Assembly (NCBI RefSeq): GCF_003583365.1
Contig: NZ_QXED01000011.1
Location: 1 to 64,000, forward strand
Reading direction: 5' to 3'
DNA length: 64,000 nucleotides
Source of the DNA: Fibrisoma montanum
GTDB taxonomy: Bacteria; Bacteroidota; Bacteroidia; Cytophagales; Spirosomataceae
Both the position numbers and the translations under genes were made by a program. Positions 53,934-62,307 of this stretch are shown here, piece after piece; within the stretch, counting starts at the first letter, position 1; each line of letters opens with the position of its first letter. The notes beneath the pieces were generated by a model. The model was not told where the DNA came from. It ran no database searches and saw nothing but the letters and a program-made list of their open reading frames with translations.

Positions 53934-55565
53934 ATGAAACACTATTCTATCTGGCTATTACTGTGCATCACGTTATCCAGTGCCACCGTACCGTTTAGTT
54001 GCAATCACGAGGAAATAGTTGCGGTGGTTGGCCCACCCCGCACCATACCACCGATCAGGGTGCCCCCAGCTCCCGGGCCTTTCATCTACGTTACACCGAA
54101 CTATCAGTCCAACTGGACCTATTACAACGGTGTAAAAATCTACGACAAAATCATTGGACCCGGCTCGGTGCAGGAGTCAGACGTACTGCGCATCGAGGTT
54201 CGGAAGGACTATGGGGCTTCCATCCAGATCTACGACAAGGTTACCAAACAAAACCTGATCAACTTTTTCGACCTCGGCCGCGAATCGGGCATGAGTTCGT
54301 ACAGTGGTATTGAAGATATCCCGTTCTCCGACGATTCGCCCCGCTGGAAAGGCATCGGCTACAACCCCCTGCAGGCTGGTGACGACGGTGGCAACCCGGC
54401 GCCTGTGTTGTATCATGGCTTTGTCGACGGCTGGATTTACACCAGGGCGCAGTGCCTGTCGTGGCCGCATACCACCGCCAAGCTTTTGCCCTTCTTTTAC
54501 GAACAGTGGGCACGCGTCGACGGCAACAAGGTACACGTGAAAGTCCGGCTGACCCACCGCCGGGGCGACAACAAATTCCATGGACCCGGCGAGCAGGAGT
54601 GGCCCATGATGTTTGTCAACGGAGCCCGGAAAGTCCATTTTTACAACGGTCCGGCTCCATTCACCAACGCCCCTGCAACGGTCACGGACGGTATTGAACG
54701 AACGCTGTCGCCGGGTAATTTCGTTTTGCACCAAGGAACGGTATACGGGCAGACCGAACCCTGGCAGGGGGTCGAAGTTGGTAAGAATCCGGATGGATCA
54801 CCGCGCATGATCGGGCTTTATACGCCCGGCTACTACCGGGCTAATTACAACGTGATGTCAATTCCGGCGAATGACAGCTGGGAGGGTGGCAATACGTCCA
54901 CCTACGTATCAAATCGCCCGTTTTATCATCTGGACAGCGAGAATGTGTGGTTGAAGGAGTACACCTACGTGGTGGGCACCGAACAGCAGGTCCGCGAGTT
55001 TGTCTACGCCCAGCCCCGCCAGAACACCCCCGACTTCCACTTCCGTAAGGCCGATGGCCGCAACGGCTGGTTCATCTGGGACGGGGGCTATGACCAGAAG
55101 GAGCCCTTTGTGAGCGACAACTGGAAGGTGACCTTCACGGGCAAGACCGAGAACGGAGTGACCAACGCCTGGGGCAGCAAGCTGATGTCGGGCTACCACA
55201 GCTTCAAGGCCTCGGAGTTCAACAGTGTTTACATCCGCATGGCCTACTCGGGGCCTCAGACGCAGCTGCACCTGACGTGGCTGCTCAACGGGCAGGCTCC
55301 TGATGGTATGGACCCCCGCTACCCTAATCAAAACAAGGTCAGGTTTCCGAACGGGATCCGGAACAGCAACCAGTATATCCCCTTCAATGTGATCAACGAT
55401 GGGAAGATGCACACCTACAAGGTGAGTTTTGCGGGGCATCCCATGTGGAAGGACATCATCCAGCAGTTTGAGATCACCCACAACAGTGACTCTCGTTTTG
55501 TCCCCCCGGGCGAGGTCATCGAACTAAACTATTTAGGCGTAAATGACCCGGGTGTGGCCTTTTAA
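53934..55565 (+). CDS. Secreted paralogue A of an unrecognised family
   Basis: 543 aa from the ATG at 53934, which puts MKHYSIWLLLCITLSSATVPFSC, a lipoprotein-like signal, first; a start 11 codons upstream would not. A Pro-rich linker (about 30-55) leads into a beta-rich body rich in Trp, Tyr and Gly (WTYYNGVKIYDKIIG; GRESGMSSYSGIEDIPFSDD; QEWPMMFVNGARKVHFYNG; WFIWDGGYDQKEP). It suggests carbohydrate contact, but I recognise no family. About three quarters of the residues align with the next gene without shifts, except for the ends. Tandem duplicate with gene-conversion tract. Confidence 0.7.
   Translation: MKHYSIWLLLCITLSSATVPFSCNHEEIVAVVGPPRTIPPIRVPPAPGPFIYVTPNYQSNWTYYNGVKIYDKIIGPGSVQESDVLRIEVRKDYGASIQIYDKVTKQNLINFFDLGRESGMSSYSGIEDIPFSDDSPRWKGIGYNPLQAGDDGGNPAPVLYHGFVDGWIYTRAQCLSWPHTTAKLLPFFYEQWARVDGNKVHVKVRLTHRRGDNKFHGPGEQEWPMMFVNGARKVHFYNGPAPFTNAPATVTDGIERTLSPGNFVLHQGTVYGQTEPWQGVEVGKNPDGSPRMIGLYTPGYYRANYNVMSIPANDSWEGGNTSTYVSNRPFYHLDSENVWLKEYTYVVGTEQQVREFVYAQPRQNTPDFHFRKADGRNGWFIWDGGYDQKEPFVSDNWKVTFTGKTENGVTNAWGSKLMSGYHSFKASEFNSVYIRMAYSGPQTQLHLTWLLNGQAPDGMDPRYPNQNKVRFPNGIRNSNQYIPFNVINDGKMHTYKVSFAGHPMWKDIIQQFEITHNSDSRFVPPGEVIELNYLGVNDPGVAF
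54930..55316 (+). repeat. Gene-conversion tract, copy A
   Basis: 387 bp matching 56777-57163 with 4 mismatches and no gap (offset 1847 bp). Upstream the two genes differ at many third positions. A second short tract (55392-55474) matches 57239-57321 with 1 mismatch. Confidence 0.9.
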
Positions 55566-55691
55566 ACAGGTTGATGCTGTCCGGAAAATGTTATCTGAAA
55601 TACCAGTTTGGTATATAAATGATAAAATTCTAACCCTGTTAGCTACTGTAAATAAATAACCAGAGGGGTAGGAGGCCGCTCAGTAAAAAAG

Positions 55692-55707
55692 TTGGCACGC
55701 TTTTAGT
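55692..55707 (+). promoter_or_regulatory. Weak sigma-54-like site upstream of paralogue B
   Basis: TTGGCACG with TAGT 12 bp on matches the -24 part fully but the -12 part poorly (GG-N10-GT instead of GC). It lies 65 bp upstream of the ATG at 55772. Confidence 0.2.
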
Positions 55708-55771
55708 GTACAGTTGAGGAAAGATCCAACATTCCTGACCAGTACGGTCACGACTGATCCACTACATTGCC

Positions 55772-57406
55772 ATGGCCCATCCGCGCTTGCTCTGTATTCT
55801 GCTGATTTTCTGCTCCTGTACCGTTGTCTGGGGGCAAATTACGCTGCCCTGCCAGTCTCGGTGTGTCGCCTACTTCGTAAAGCGAGGCCCTTACGTACCG
55901 AAACCGCCCGTACAAAAACCACCGCCACCATCGGATGATGAACCGTTTACTTATCCGGTTCCTAGTGAACAAACCGAATGGAATGGGTACAACACCAACC
56001 GAATCCACAACAAGGAGATTGGTAAAATGTTTACCCAGGAGTCGGACGCGCTGCGCATCGAGGTCCGAAAGGAGTACGGGGCTTCCCTTCAGATTTATGA
56101 TAAAGTAACGAACCAGTACCTGATCAACTTCTTTGACCAGGGCCGCGAGTCGGGCATGAGTTCGTACAGTGGCGTTGAAGATATCCCGTTCTCCGATGAT
56201 TCGCCCCGCTGGAAAGGCATCGGCTACAATCCTCTGCAGGCCGGCGACGACGGCGGCAACCCGGCACCTATTCTGTATCAGGGGATCGTAAACGGCTGGA
56301 TTTATACGAAAGCCCAGTGCCTGTCGTGGCCACACATGGATGCGCGGCTGCTGCCCTTCTTCTATGAGCAGTGGGTGAAGCTGAAAGGCAACAAGGTACA
56401 CGTGAAAGTCCGGTTGACCCACCGCCGGGGCGACAATGTATTCCACAATGCCAGCCAGCAGGAGTGGCCGATGATGATGATTAATGGCGCCAAGACGGTA
56501 AGATTTTACAATGGGTCTCAGCCCTTTACGGGAGCGCCCACGGCCGCAACCAACGCCATCGAACGGCGCAACGGCGATGATTATGTTCTGCATCAGGGCA
56601 CGCCTTTCGGCCAGACTGAACCCTGGCAGGGGGTCGAAATTGGTGCCAACCGCCTGATTGGATTGTATTGCCCGGGCTTTTACCGCGCGAGTTATAACGT
56701 AGCGGTGCCGTGGCTGCGCGACGATTGGGAAGGGGGAAATACCATGACGTATATCTCCAACCACCCGATGGTGCACCTGGACAGCGAGAATGTGTGGTTG
56801 AAGGAGTACACCTACGTGGTGGGCACCGAACAGCAGGTCCGCGAGTTTGTCTACGCCCAGCCCCGCCAGAACACCCCCGACTTCCACTTCCGCAAGGCCG
56901 ACGGCCGCAACGGCTGGTTCATCTGGGACGGGGGCTATGACCAGAAGGAGCCCTTTGTGAGCGACAACTGGAAGGTGACCTTCACGGGCAAGACCGAGAA
57001 CGGAGTGACCAACGCCTGGGGCAGCAAGCTGATGTCGGGCTACCACAGCTTCAAGGCCTCGGAGTTCAACAGTGTTTACATCCGCATGGCCTACTCGGGA
57101 CCACAGACGCAGCTGCACCTGACGTGGCTGCTCAACGGGCAGGCTCCTGATGGTATGGACCCCAGTTATCCCAATCAGAACAGTCTGCGCTTCCCCAAGG
57201 GTGTTCGTGACCAAAATCAGTTTGTGGTTATCCCAGTCATCAACGATGGGAAGATGCACACCTACAAGGTGAGTTTTGCGGGGCATCCTATGTGGAAGGA
57301 CATCATCCAGCAGTTTGAGATTACCCATGGAAACGCTTATACGTTCCTTCCGCCGGGCGAAGTCATTGAGCTGAACTACCTGGGGGTAAACAATCCTGGT
57401 AACTAA
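55772..57406 (+). CDS. Secreted paralogue B of an unrecognised family
   Basis: 544 aa. Signal peptide MAHPRLLCILLIFCSCTVVWGQ, a Pro-rich linker with VQKPPPPSDDEP, then the same beta-rich body as paralogue A (GRESGMSSYSGVEDIPFSDD; WGSKLMSGYHSFKASEF; LHLTWLLNGQAPDGMDPSYPNQN; PPGEVIELNYLGVNNPG). The middle and end are the most alike, the signal and linker differ completely. It starts 206 bp after A and ends before a hairpin. Paired duplicates with a homogenised core imply the same fold with different anchors: A is probably lipidated, B soluble. Confidence 0.7.
   Translation: MAHPRLLCILLIFCSCTVVWGQITLPCQSRCVAYFVKRGPYVPKPPVQKPPPPSDDEPFTYPVPSEQTEWNGYNTNRIHNKEIGKMFTQESDALRIEVRKEYGASLQIYDKVTNQYLINFFDQGRESGMSSYSGVEDIPFSDDSPRWKGIGYNPLQAGDDGGNPAPILYQGIVNGWIYTKAQCLSWPHMDARLLPFFYEQWVKLKGNKVHVKVRLTHRRGDNVFHNASQQEWPMMMINGAKTVRFYNGSQPFTGAPTAATNAIERRNGDDYVLHQGTPFGQTEPWQGVEIGANRLIGLYCPGFYRASYNVAVPWLRDDWEGGNTMTYISNHPMVHLDSENVWLKEYTYVVGTEQQVREFVYAQPRQNTPDFHFRKADGRNGWFIWDGGYDQKEPFVSDNWKVTFTGKTENGVTNAWGSKLMSGYHSFKASEFNSVYIRMAYSGPQTQLHLTWLLNGQAPDGMDPSYPNQNSLRFPKGVRDQNQFVVIPVINDGKMHTYKVSFAGHPMWKDIIQQFEITHGNAYTFLPPGEVIELNYLGVNNPGN
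56777..57163 (+). repeat. Gene-conversion tract, copy B
   Basis: Counterpart of 54930-55316, with 4 mismatches in 387 bp (two C/T changes near the start of the tract and two changes at TCGGGACCACAG). Confidence 0.9.
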
Positions 57407-57426
57407 GTAACACCTGAATGGCATTC

Positions 57427-57462
57427 AACCGGGCAATGGTCTTCGCGACTGTTGCCCGGGTT
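57427..57462 (+). terminator. Terminator of paralogue B
   Basis: AACCGGGCAA (57427-57436) and TTGCCCGGGTT (57452-57462) pair with one bulged base, followed by TGTTTTG. Confidence 0.7.
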
Positions 57463-57609
57463 TGTTTTGTAGCTTATCTATAAATGCCTGCTTCGCCATC
57501 AGATAAGTAAAAAAGTGTATGTATACGTTTTTTTAGGTTAAGTAAGTTCTCATAATTACCGTATGTTAGCGAAGTCAATACCATTTCATGTTGCAACCCG
57601 TCAATCAAT

Positions 57610-58623
57610 ATGAGCTTAACCAGCCGCTTGAAATCAATGGTGAAGCAGGCGATGACTCCTCAGCCCAAGCCCCTCACCGAGTTTGAGTACGCGACCCTGC
57701 CCTGGATCGATAAGAAAGATGCTGATATCGATTCATTCGTGAAGCGGTATCAGCGTGGTCAGAACTTTCCCTACGATCTGGCCGACAAGCTGCGCTTCTG
57801 GCAGCAGAACGGCTACGTTATTCTGGAAAAAGCTATCCAGGAGGAGTGGGTCGATCAATTATGGAATGAGGTCGAGGAATTGATTGCCCACCATGAGCGG
57901 TATCGGACCAACGTCCGGATCGACCGGCCCGAGTACGCGGCTCAGCCAGTTAAGGAAGCTAAAGACGTACCGACGGAGGTGCTCGACGGCCCCTACATCA
58001 AGATCATGGACTTCCATGATAACTCGGTAATGGGCAAGAAGATCATGCTGCACAACAGCATCGTGACGTTCCTGGAAGCGGTGTTCAGCGACCGGGTCGT
58101 GGCCATGCAGAGCCTGCTGTTCAAATACGGTAGCCAGCAGGCAACCCATCAGGATTTTGCCTACGTAGTATCGGAGAACCCCAGCCACCTGGCAGCCGCC
58201 TGGATTGCGCTGGAAGACGTACACATCGACTCGGGTCCGCTATTTTATTTCCCCGGTTCGCATAAGCTCCGGAAGTTTGACTTCGGCAACACCGGTATGT
58301 TCTACAGTGGCGAATCAAAACACAATCCGACTGATTTTGCCCGGTATCTGGAAAAGGTTTGCCAGGAGGCCGGGCTGAAACGCGAAACGCTGCTGATCAA
58401 AAAAGGGGACGTGCTGCTCTGGCATGCATCGCTGGCCCACGGGGGCGACGCCATCCGCAATCCGGCCCTGACGCGGAAGTCATACGTGTGTCATTACTCG
58501 TCGCTGAAGGCGTATCAGCATCATCGGCAGGCCCCGACGAGCGAACCGATACGTCGGTCGATGAACGGCGCTGATGTATTTGCCAATCCGCAGATGCCCG
58601 ATCAGGAGGATATTTTCAAATAA
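57610..58623 (+). CDS. Phytanoyl-CoA dioxygenase (PhyH) family protein
   Basis: 337 aa. The Fe(II) triad appears in ATHQDFAYVVSENP (HxD) and LLWHASLAHGGDAIRNPALTRKS (His and Arg). The N-terminal 30 residues are basic and the rest is the typical fold (NGYVILEKAIQEEWVDQLWNEV). The substrate is unknown. ATG at 57610. Confidence 0.9.
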   Translation: MSLTSRLKSMVKQAMTPQPKPLTEFEYATLPWIDKKDADIDSFVKRYQRGQNFPYDLADKLRFWQQNGYVILEKAIQEEWVDQLWNEVEELIAHHERYRTNVRIDRPEYAAQPVKEAKDVPTEVLDGPYIKIMDFHDNSVMGKKIMLHNSIVTFLEAVFSDRVVAMQSLLFKYGSQQATHQDFAYVVSENPSHLAAAWIALEDVHIDSGPLFYFPGSHKLRKFDFGNTGMFYSGESKHNPTDFARYLEKVCQEAGLKRETLLIKKGDVLLWHASLAHGGDAIRNPALTRKSYVCHYSSLKAYQHHRQAPTSEPIRRSMNGADVFANPQMPDQEDIFK

Positions 58624-58636
58624 GCTGTTTGGTCTG

Positions 58637-58672
58637 AAAAAGGGATCAACCGTCGCTGGTTGATCCCTTTTT
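58637..58672. terminator. Bidirectional terminator between PhyH and DinB genes
   Basis: Perfect 15-bp arms AAAAAGGGATCAACC (58637-58651) and complement (58658-58672), loop GTCGCT, with A5/T7 runs. Confidence 0.9.
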
Positions 58673-59125
58673 TTATTCCCGTACCCAGACGATGAAGTCC
58701 GTAACGGGAGCATCGGGGAGCATCTGCCGAACAAGCTGCACGACCTGTCCGCGGTGGTAGGCGGAGTGGTGCGACATGTGCGTCAGGATATCCAGCACGG
58801 TATTCTGGAACGGCTGGTCTTTTGAGGTTACGTAATCGATGGGGGCCAGCAGTTCTGTTTCGGCCAGATTGGTGATGTGGTTCACCAGCTTACGGTGCTG
58901 ACGATCGGCCATTTCGGCCATCCAGGCAATCGGAATATCCTCCCAGATGGCTACAAAGGTCGGTTCTTTCGTTACGCGGCCAATCCAGATTTGCTGCGCG
59001 GACAGGATGTGTCCCATAACCTGCACCGCCCGGGCCGGTGGCGCGTCCAGCGTTTCGAGCGCCTGGATGACGCGTTTGTTGGCCCAGGCTTCATAGTTTA
59101 GCAAGTGAATGAGATAGTTTTTCAT
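58673..59125 (-). CDS. DinB-family protein
   Basis: 150 aa, four-helix bundle. HLLNYEAWANKRVIQALE and LTHMSHHSAYHRGQVVQLVRQM hold the three histidines of the metal site of DinB-like proteins. Thiol-dependent transferases or hydrolases are known in this group; the role here is unknown. It lies 21 bp downstream, on the same strand, of the GH3/beta-lactamase gene end and may be co-transcribed. Confidence 0.9.
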   Translation of the reverse strand: MKNYLIHLLNYEAWANKRVIQALETLDAPPARAVQVMGHILSAQQIWIGRVTKEPTFVAIWEDIPIAWMAEMADRQHRKLVNHITNLAETELLAPIDYVTSKDQPFQNTVLDILTHMSHHSAYHRGQVVQLVRQMLPDAPVTDFIVWVRE

Positions 59126-59146
59126 AACTGCGGACGGACAAGCGCT

Positions 59147-62100
59147 TCAAGGGGCTGTAGGCATACCACGCTGAATTGCCTGATAAAGGGCCTCTGCGAC
59201 GTTTGTTCGGGTATTCAACTCGCTAATCTTATTATTGTTCCGGGTCGGATACACCCGATTCGACAGAAATACGTACGACAGGTTGAACGCCGGATCAACC
59301 CACGTAAAGGTTCCCGTGAAACCGGAGTGCCCGAAACTGGCCGGACTTGCGGAGCGGGGCGCGTTGCCGGTGAATTTAAACGAAGGCTTTTCGAAACCCA
59401 GCCCCCGCCGGTTACCGAACCTGGGGAACTGGTAGCTCGTGAATAGTCTCAGGGTTTGCGGTGTAATAAACATCTGACCGCCGTAGCTCCCGTTCTGCCG
59501 GTACATTTCTACCAGTTTCATCAGGTCGTTGGCCGTACCGAACAGTCCCGCGTGGCCCGACAAACCGCCCAGCATAGCCGCGCCCTCGTCATGAACACGG
59601 CCCCAGATGAGGGTTTCGCGGAACAGAGAATCATATTCGGTCGGTACGATCCGGTCGAGCGCATAGAACCGGCGCGGATTGTACGTAAGCGTGGTGGCAC
59701 CCAGCGGCCGGTAGAATGTCTTTTTCAGATACTCCTCAAATTCGACTCCGGTCAGCCGCTTCACAATCTGCGGGTAGAGGTAAAACGAGAGGTCGCTGTA
59801 GACATACTCGGGTACACCCGGGGTTTTGGTCTGGTTCAGGGGCGACTCCCGGATTTGATCGAAGATTTGTTTAGGATAGCCACGGTATTCAAACAGGCTG
59901 TCAGTCACTTCAATCGGGAAACGTCGGGACCGCTCTTTCTCGAACGTGCGGGGTTTGTACGTACCGTCGGGGTTTTTGGTGTCGCGCCAGAACGGAATCC
60001 AGGCTTTGAGCCCGGCCTGGTGAGTCAGTACGTTGCGCCACGTCAGATTCGCTTTGTTCGAGTTTTTGTAGTCGGGCAGGTAGTCGACCATCTTCCCATC
60101 CACGTTGAATTTCTTTTCATCTACCAACCGCATCAGGGCGGGTGTCGATGTGCTGATCTTCGTGACGGATGCCATGTCGTACAGATCGTCGACCCGGGTA
60201 GGACGGGGCGCAACGCCCAGCGACGCGTCGTACACCTGCGAGCCGTAGGCCTTCCGGAAAATTACCTTGCCGTCTTTGGCCATCTCCACGACGCAACCCG
60301 GAATGGCTTTCTGCCCGATAGCCACCGAAACCAGCGAATCGACCTGACTGGTCAGGAACCGGCTGTCGATCCCGACTTCTTCCGGGATGGTGTACTTCAA
60401 ACGACCCAGCGGCCGGACGGCGACGCCATCGCCCGAGCGGTACGTCGAATCGACGGTAACGGGGAGCTTGCCGTCGGCGCCAATGGCCCCAAAAATCAAC
60501 TGGGCCGATAGCTCTTCGGTATATTTGGTGAGCTGGTACGGCATCACAATAGCCCGCGCTTTATCCAGGCCCGGCAGTTTACCCAGGGCGTACACGTTGC
60601 CGAATACCGTCACCACGGCCTTGCCGGTGGCGCTCAGGTCGTTGACAAAACCGGCCGTTTTGGGCTGCATACCGTAGCGGGCACCCGGCCGGATGTTATT
60701 CAGATGTACATCAACCAGAATCAGATTATAGGTTTGCAGCGTATCCCGAACCCGGGCGATGGATGCCGCATCCATTTTCGAGGTAAGGAAAAAGTGGTCG
60801 ACCTGGGTGTAGTTACCCAGCATCTGCTGAAAGTCCGTCGGTACGTCCGATTCAACGGCTACCGACGCAATCCGGAGGGTGTCCAGTTGCTGCAGCGGCA
60901 GGAGGTTCATGTCGTTTCTGACCACGGTCAGGCTGGCTTCGGTAAGCTGCCGGTTGAGCAGGTCGTCCTGCACCCGGTTCAGGTCGCGCACCAGATTATC
61001 GAGCACGATCGGCTTGTACCTGTTCAACCCGGCCCAGGCTTTAGCCCGCAGGACCTTCAGGCACCGGGCATCCAGTGACGCCTGGGAGAGCCGGCCTTCG
61101 CCAACCGCCTGTTTGATCTGCGCAATGGCTTTCGGTACGTCCTCCGTAAACTCCAGTACGTCCATACCGGCTTCGAGCCCCAGCCTGTCGGCCTGACCCG
61201 ACGGGAAATACTTGGTCACGCCCTTCATGTTCATCGCGTCCGAAAAGATCAGGCCCTGAAAGCCAAGCTGGTCGCGGAGCAGATCGGATACGATGGCGGG
61301 CGAAAGCGTCGATGGGCGGTTGCGCGTTGTGTCGAGGGCCGGAATGCTGAGGTGAGCAACCATCACCCCCGACGCGCCCGAATTGATGAGCTGCCGAAAA
61401 GGGTAGAGTTCCAGGCTGTCGAGTTCTTTCCGGCTTTTTGTGATAACGGGCAGGTCGTAGTGCGAGTCGGTGCCGGTATCGCCATGCCCCGGGAAGTGCT
61501 TGATGCTGGTCAGCAGGCCGTTGTCTTCCATACCGCGGAGGTAGGCCAGGGCCTTCCGTGTGACAGCAAATTTATCTTCGCCGAACGACCGGAAGTTGAT
61601 GACGGGGTTGTTCGGGTTGTTGTTGACATCGACCGACGGGGCAAAATTGACGTGAACGCCCAGCCGGTGGCACTGCCGGGCCAGGTTAGCGCCCATTTTA
61701 TAAAGCAAGTCGTCGTGGCCCTGCATGGCGCCGAGCGTCATCTGATAAGGATAGCGCACGGTGCTGTCCAGCCGCATGGCCAGGCCCCATTCTGCGTCCA
61801 TGGCTACCAGCAGGGGTACCTGCGAGAGGGCCTGCAGCCGGTTCGTTAGCTTGGCCTGCCGAATCGGTCCGCCCTGAAAGAAAACGACCCCGCCCAGTTT
61901 ATAGGTCCGAACCAGCGTCACCAGTGAGTCCTCGTAGGCCTGGTTACGGTTCGAATAAGCCGCGACCATGATCAGCTGCGCAATGCGCTCATCGGGCGTC
62001 AAGTCGGCAAATACCGAATCGGCCCAGCGGCTGGCCTGATCGGATAGTCGCAGAAACGTAGGAGGAGTGGGAGAAAGCTCACCGGAATCCGGGTCGCCGG

Positions 62101-62185
62101 CTGGAGAAGAAACAGTCTGCGAATAACTTACGATGGAGAAAAGTAGGCCGAAAAAAGCAAATAATATCGATCGGCACCAGGCCAT
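59147..62185 (-). CDS. GH3 beta-N-acetylglucosaminidase/beta-lactamase-type serine hydrolase fusion
   Basis: 1012 aa from the ATG at 62185 (a start at 62221 lies upstream of the likely transcript start). Signal peptide MAWCRSILFAFFGLLFSIVSYSQ. GH3 domain (about 45-400) with KHFPGHGDTGTDSHYDLP (NagZ-type His-Asp dyad) and nucleophile D316 in GLIFSDAMNMKG. Then a GH3 C-terminal domain and a serine beta-lactamase-like domain (about 590-1005) with SVTK, YSD and HSGFTGT. Both parts handle peptidoglycan-like substrates, so it may act in cell wall recycling, outside the cytosol. This two-domain build is known in Bacteroidota. Confidence 0.9.
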   Translation of the reverse strand: MAWCRSILFAFFGLLFSIVSYSQTVSSPAGDPDSGELSPTPPTFLRLSDQASRWADSVFADLTPDERIAQLIMVAAYSNRNQAYEDSLVTLVRTYKLGGVVFFQGGPIRQAKLTNRLQALSQVPLLVAMDAEWGLAMRLDSTVRYPYQMTLGAMQGHDDLLYKMGANLARQCHRLGVHVNFAPSVDVNNNPNNPVINFRSFGEDKFAVTRKALAYLRGMEDNGLLTSIKHFPGHGDTGTDSHYDLPVITKSRKELDSLELYPFRQLINSGASGVMVAHLSIPALDTTRNRPSTLSPAIVSDLLRDQLGFQGLIFSDAMNMKGVTKYFPSGQADRLGLEAGMDVLEFTEDVPKAIAQIKQAVGEGRLSQASLDARCLKVLRAKAWAGLNRYKPIVLDNLVRDLNRVQDDLLNRQLTEASLTVVRNDMNLLPLQQLDTLRIASVAVESDVPTDFQQMLGNYTQVDHFFLTSKMDAASIARVRDTLQTYNLILVDVHLNNIRPGARYGMQPKTAGFVNDLSATGKAVVTVFGNVYALGKLPGLDKARAIVMPYQLTKYTEELSAQLIFGAIGADGKLPVTVDSTYRSGDGVAVRPLGRLKYTIPEEVGIDSRFLTSQVDSLVSVAIGQKAIPGCVVEMAKDGKVIFRKAYGSQVYDASLGVAPRPTRVDDLYDMASVTKISTSTPALMRLVDEKKFNVDGKMVDYLPDYKNSNKANLTWRNVLTHQAGLKAWIPFWRDTKNPDGTYKPRTFEKERSRRFPIEVTDSLFEYRGYPKQIFDQIRESPLNQTKTPGVPEYVYSDLSFYLYPQIVKRLTGVEFEEYLKKTFYRPLGATTLTYNPRRFYALDRIVPTEYDSLFRETLIWGRVHDEGAAMLGGLSGHAGLFGTANDLMKLVEMYRQNGSYGGQMFITPQTLRLFTSYQFPRFGNRRGLGFEKPSFKFTGNAPRSASPASFGHSGFTGTFTWVDPAFNLSYVFLSNRVYPTRNNNKISELNTRTNVAEALYQAIQRGMPTAP

Positions 62186-62210
62186 ATTCAGAGCAATTTG
62201 TAGTGAACGA

Positions 62211-62218
62211 CAAAAGTA
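62211..62218 (-). promoter_or_regulatory. Candidate -7 element for the GH3 fusion gene
   Basis: TACTTTTG on the minus strand, 25 nt before the ATG at 62185. It helps to choose that start. No -33 TTG at the expected place. Confidence 0.4.
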
Positions 62219-62256
62219 CAAAAGTCCAGCCTGCTGACGACGACCGTTTATACAGA

Positions 62257-62288
62257 AAAACAGCAGGTCATATGTGGCCTGCTGTTTT
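62257..62288 (-). terminator. Terminator of the type IX cargo gene
   Basis: AAAACAGCAGG (62257-62267) and CCTGCTGTTTT (62278-62288) with a 10-nt loop; on the minus strand a U run follows. It lies 19 bp past the stop codon. Confidence 0.85.
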
Positions 62289-62307
62289 GCTAATGGGTAT
62301 CAGAACG

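Noticed and set aside
55748-57424. 558-codon open frame opposite to secreted paralogue B
   Set aside because: It mirrors the coding strand's third-position bias; the sense frame has a signal peptide, a paralogue and a terminator. The antisense frame has no family features.
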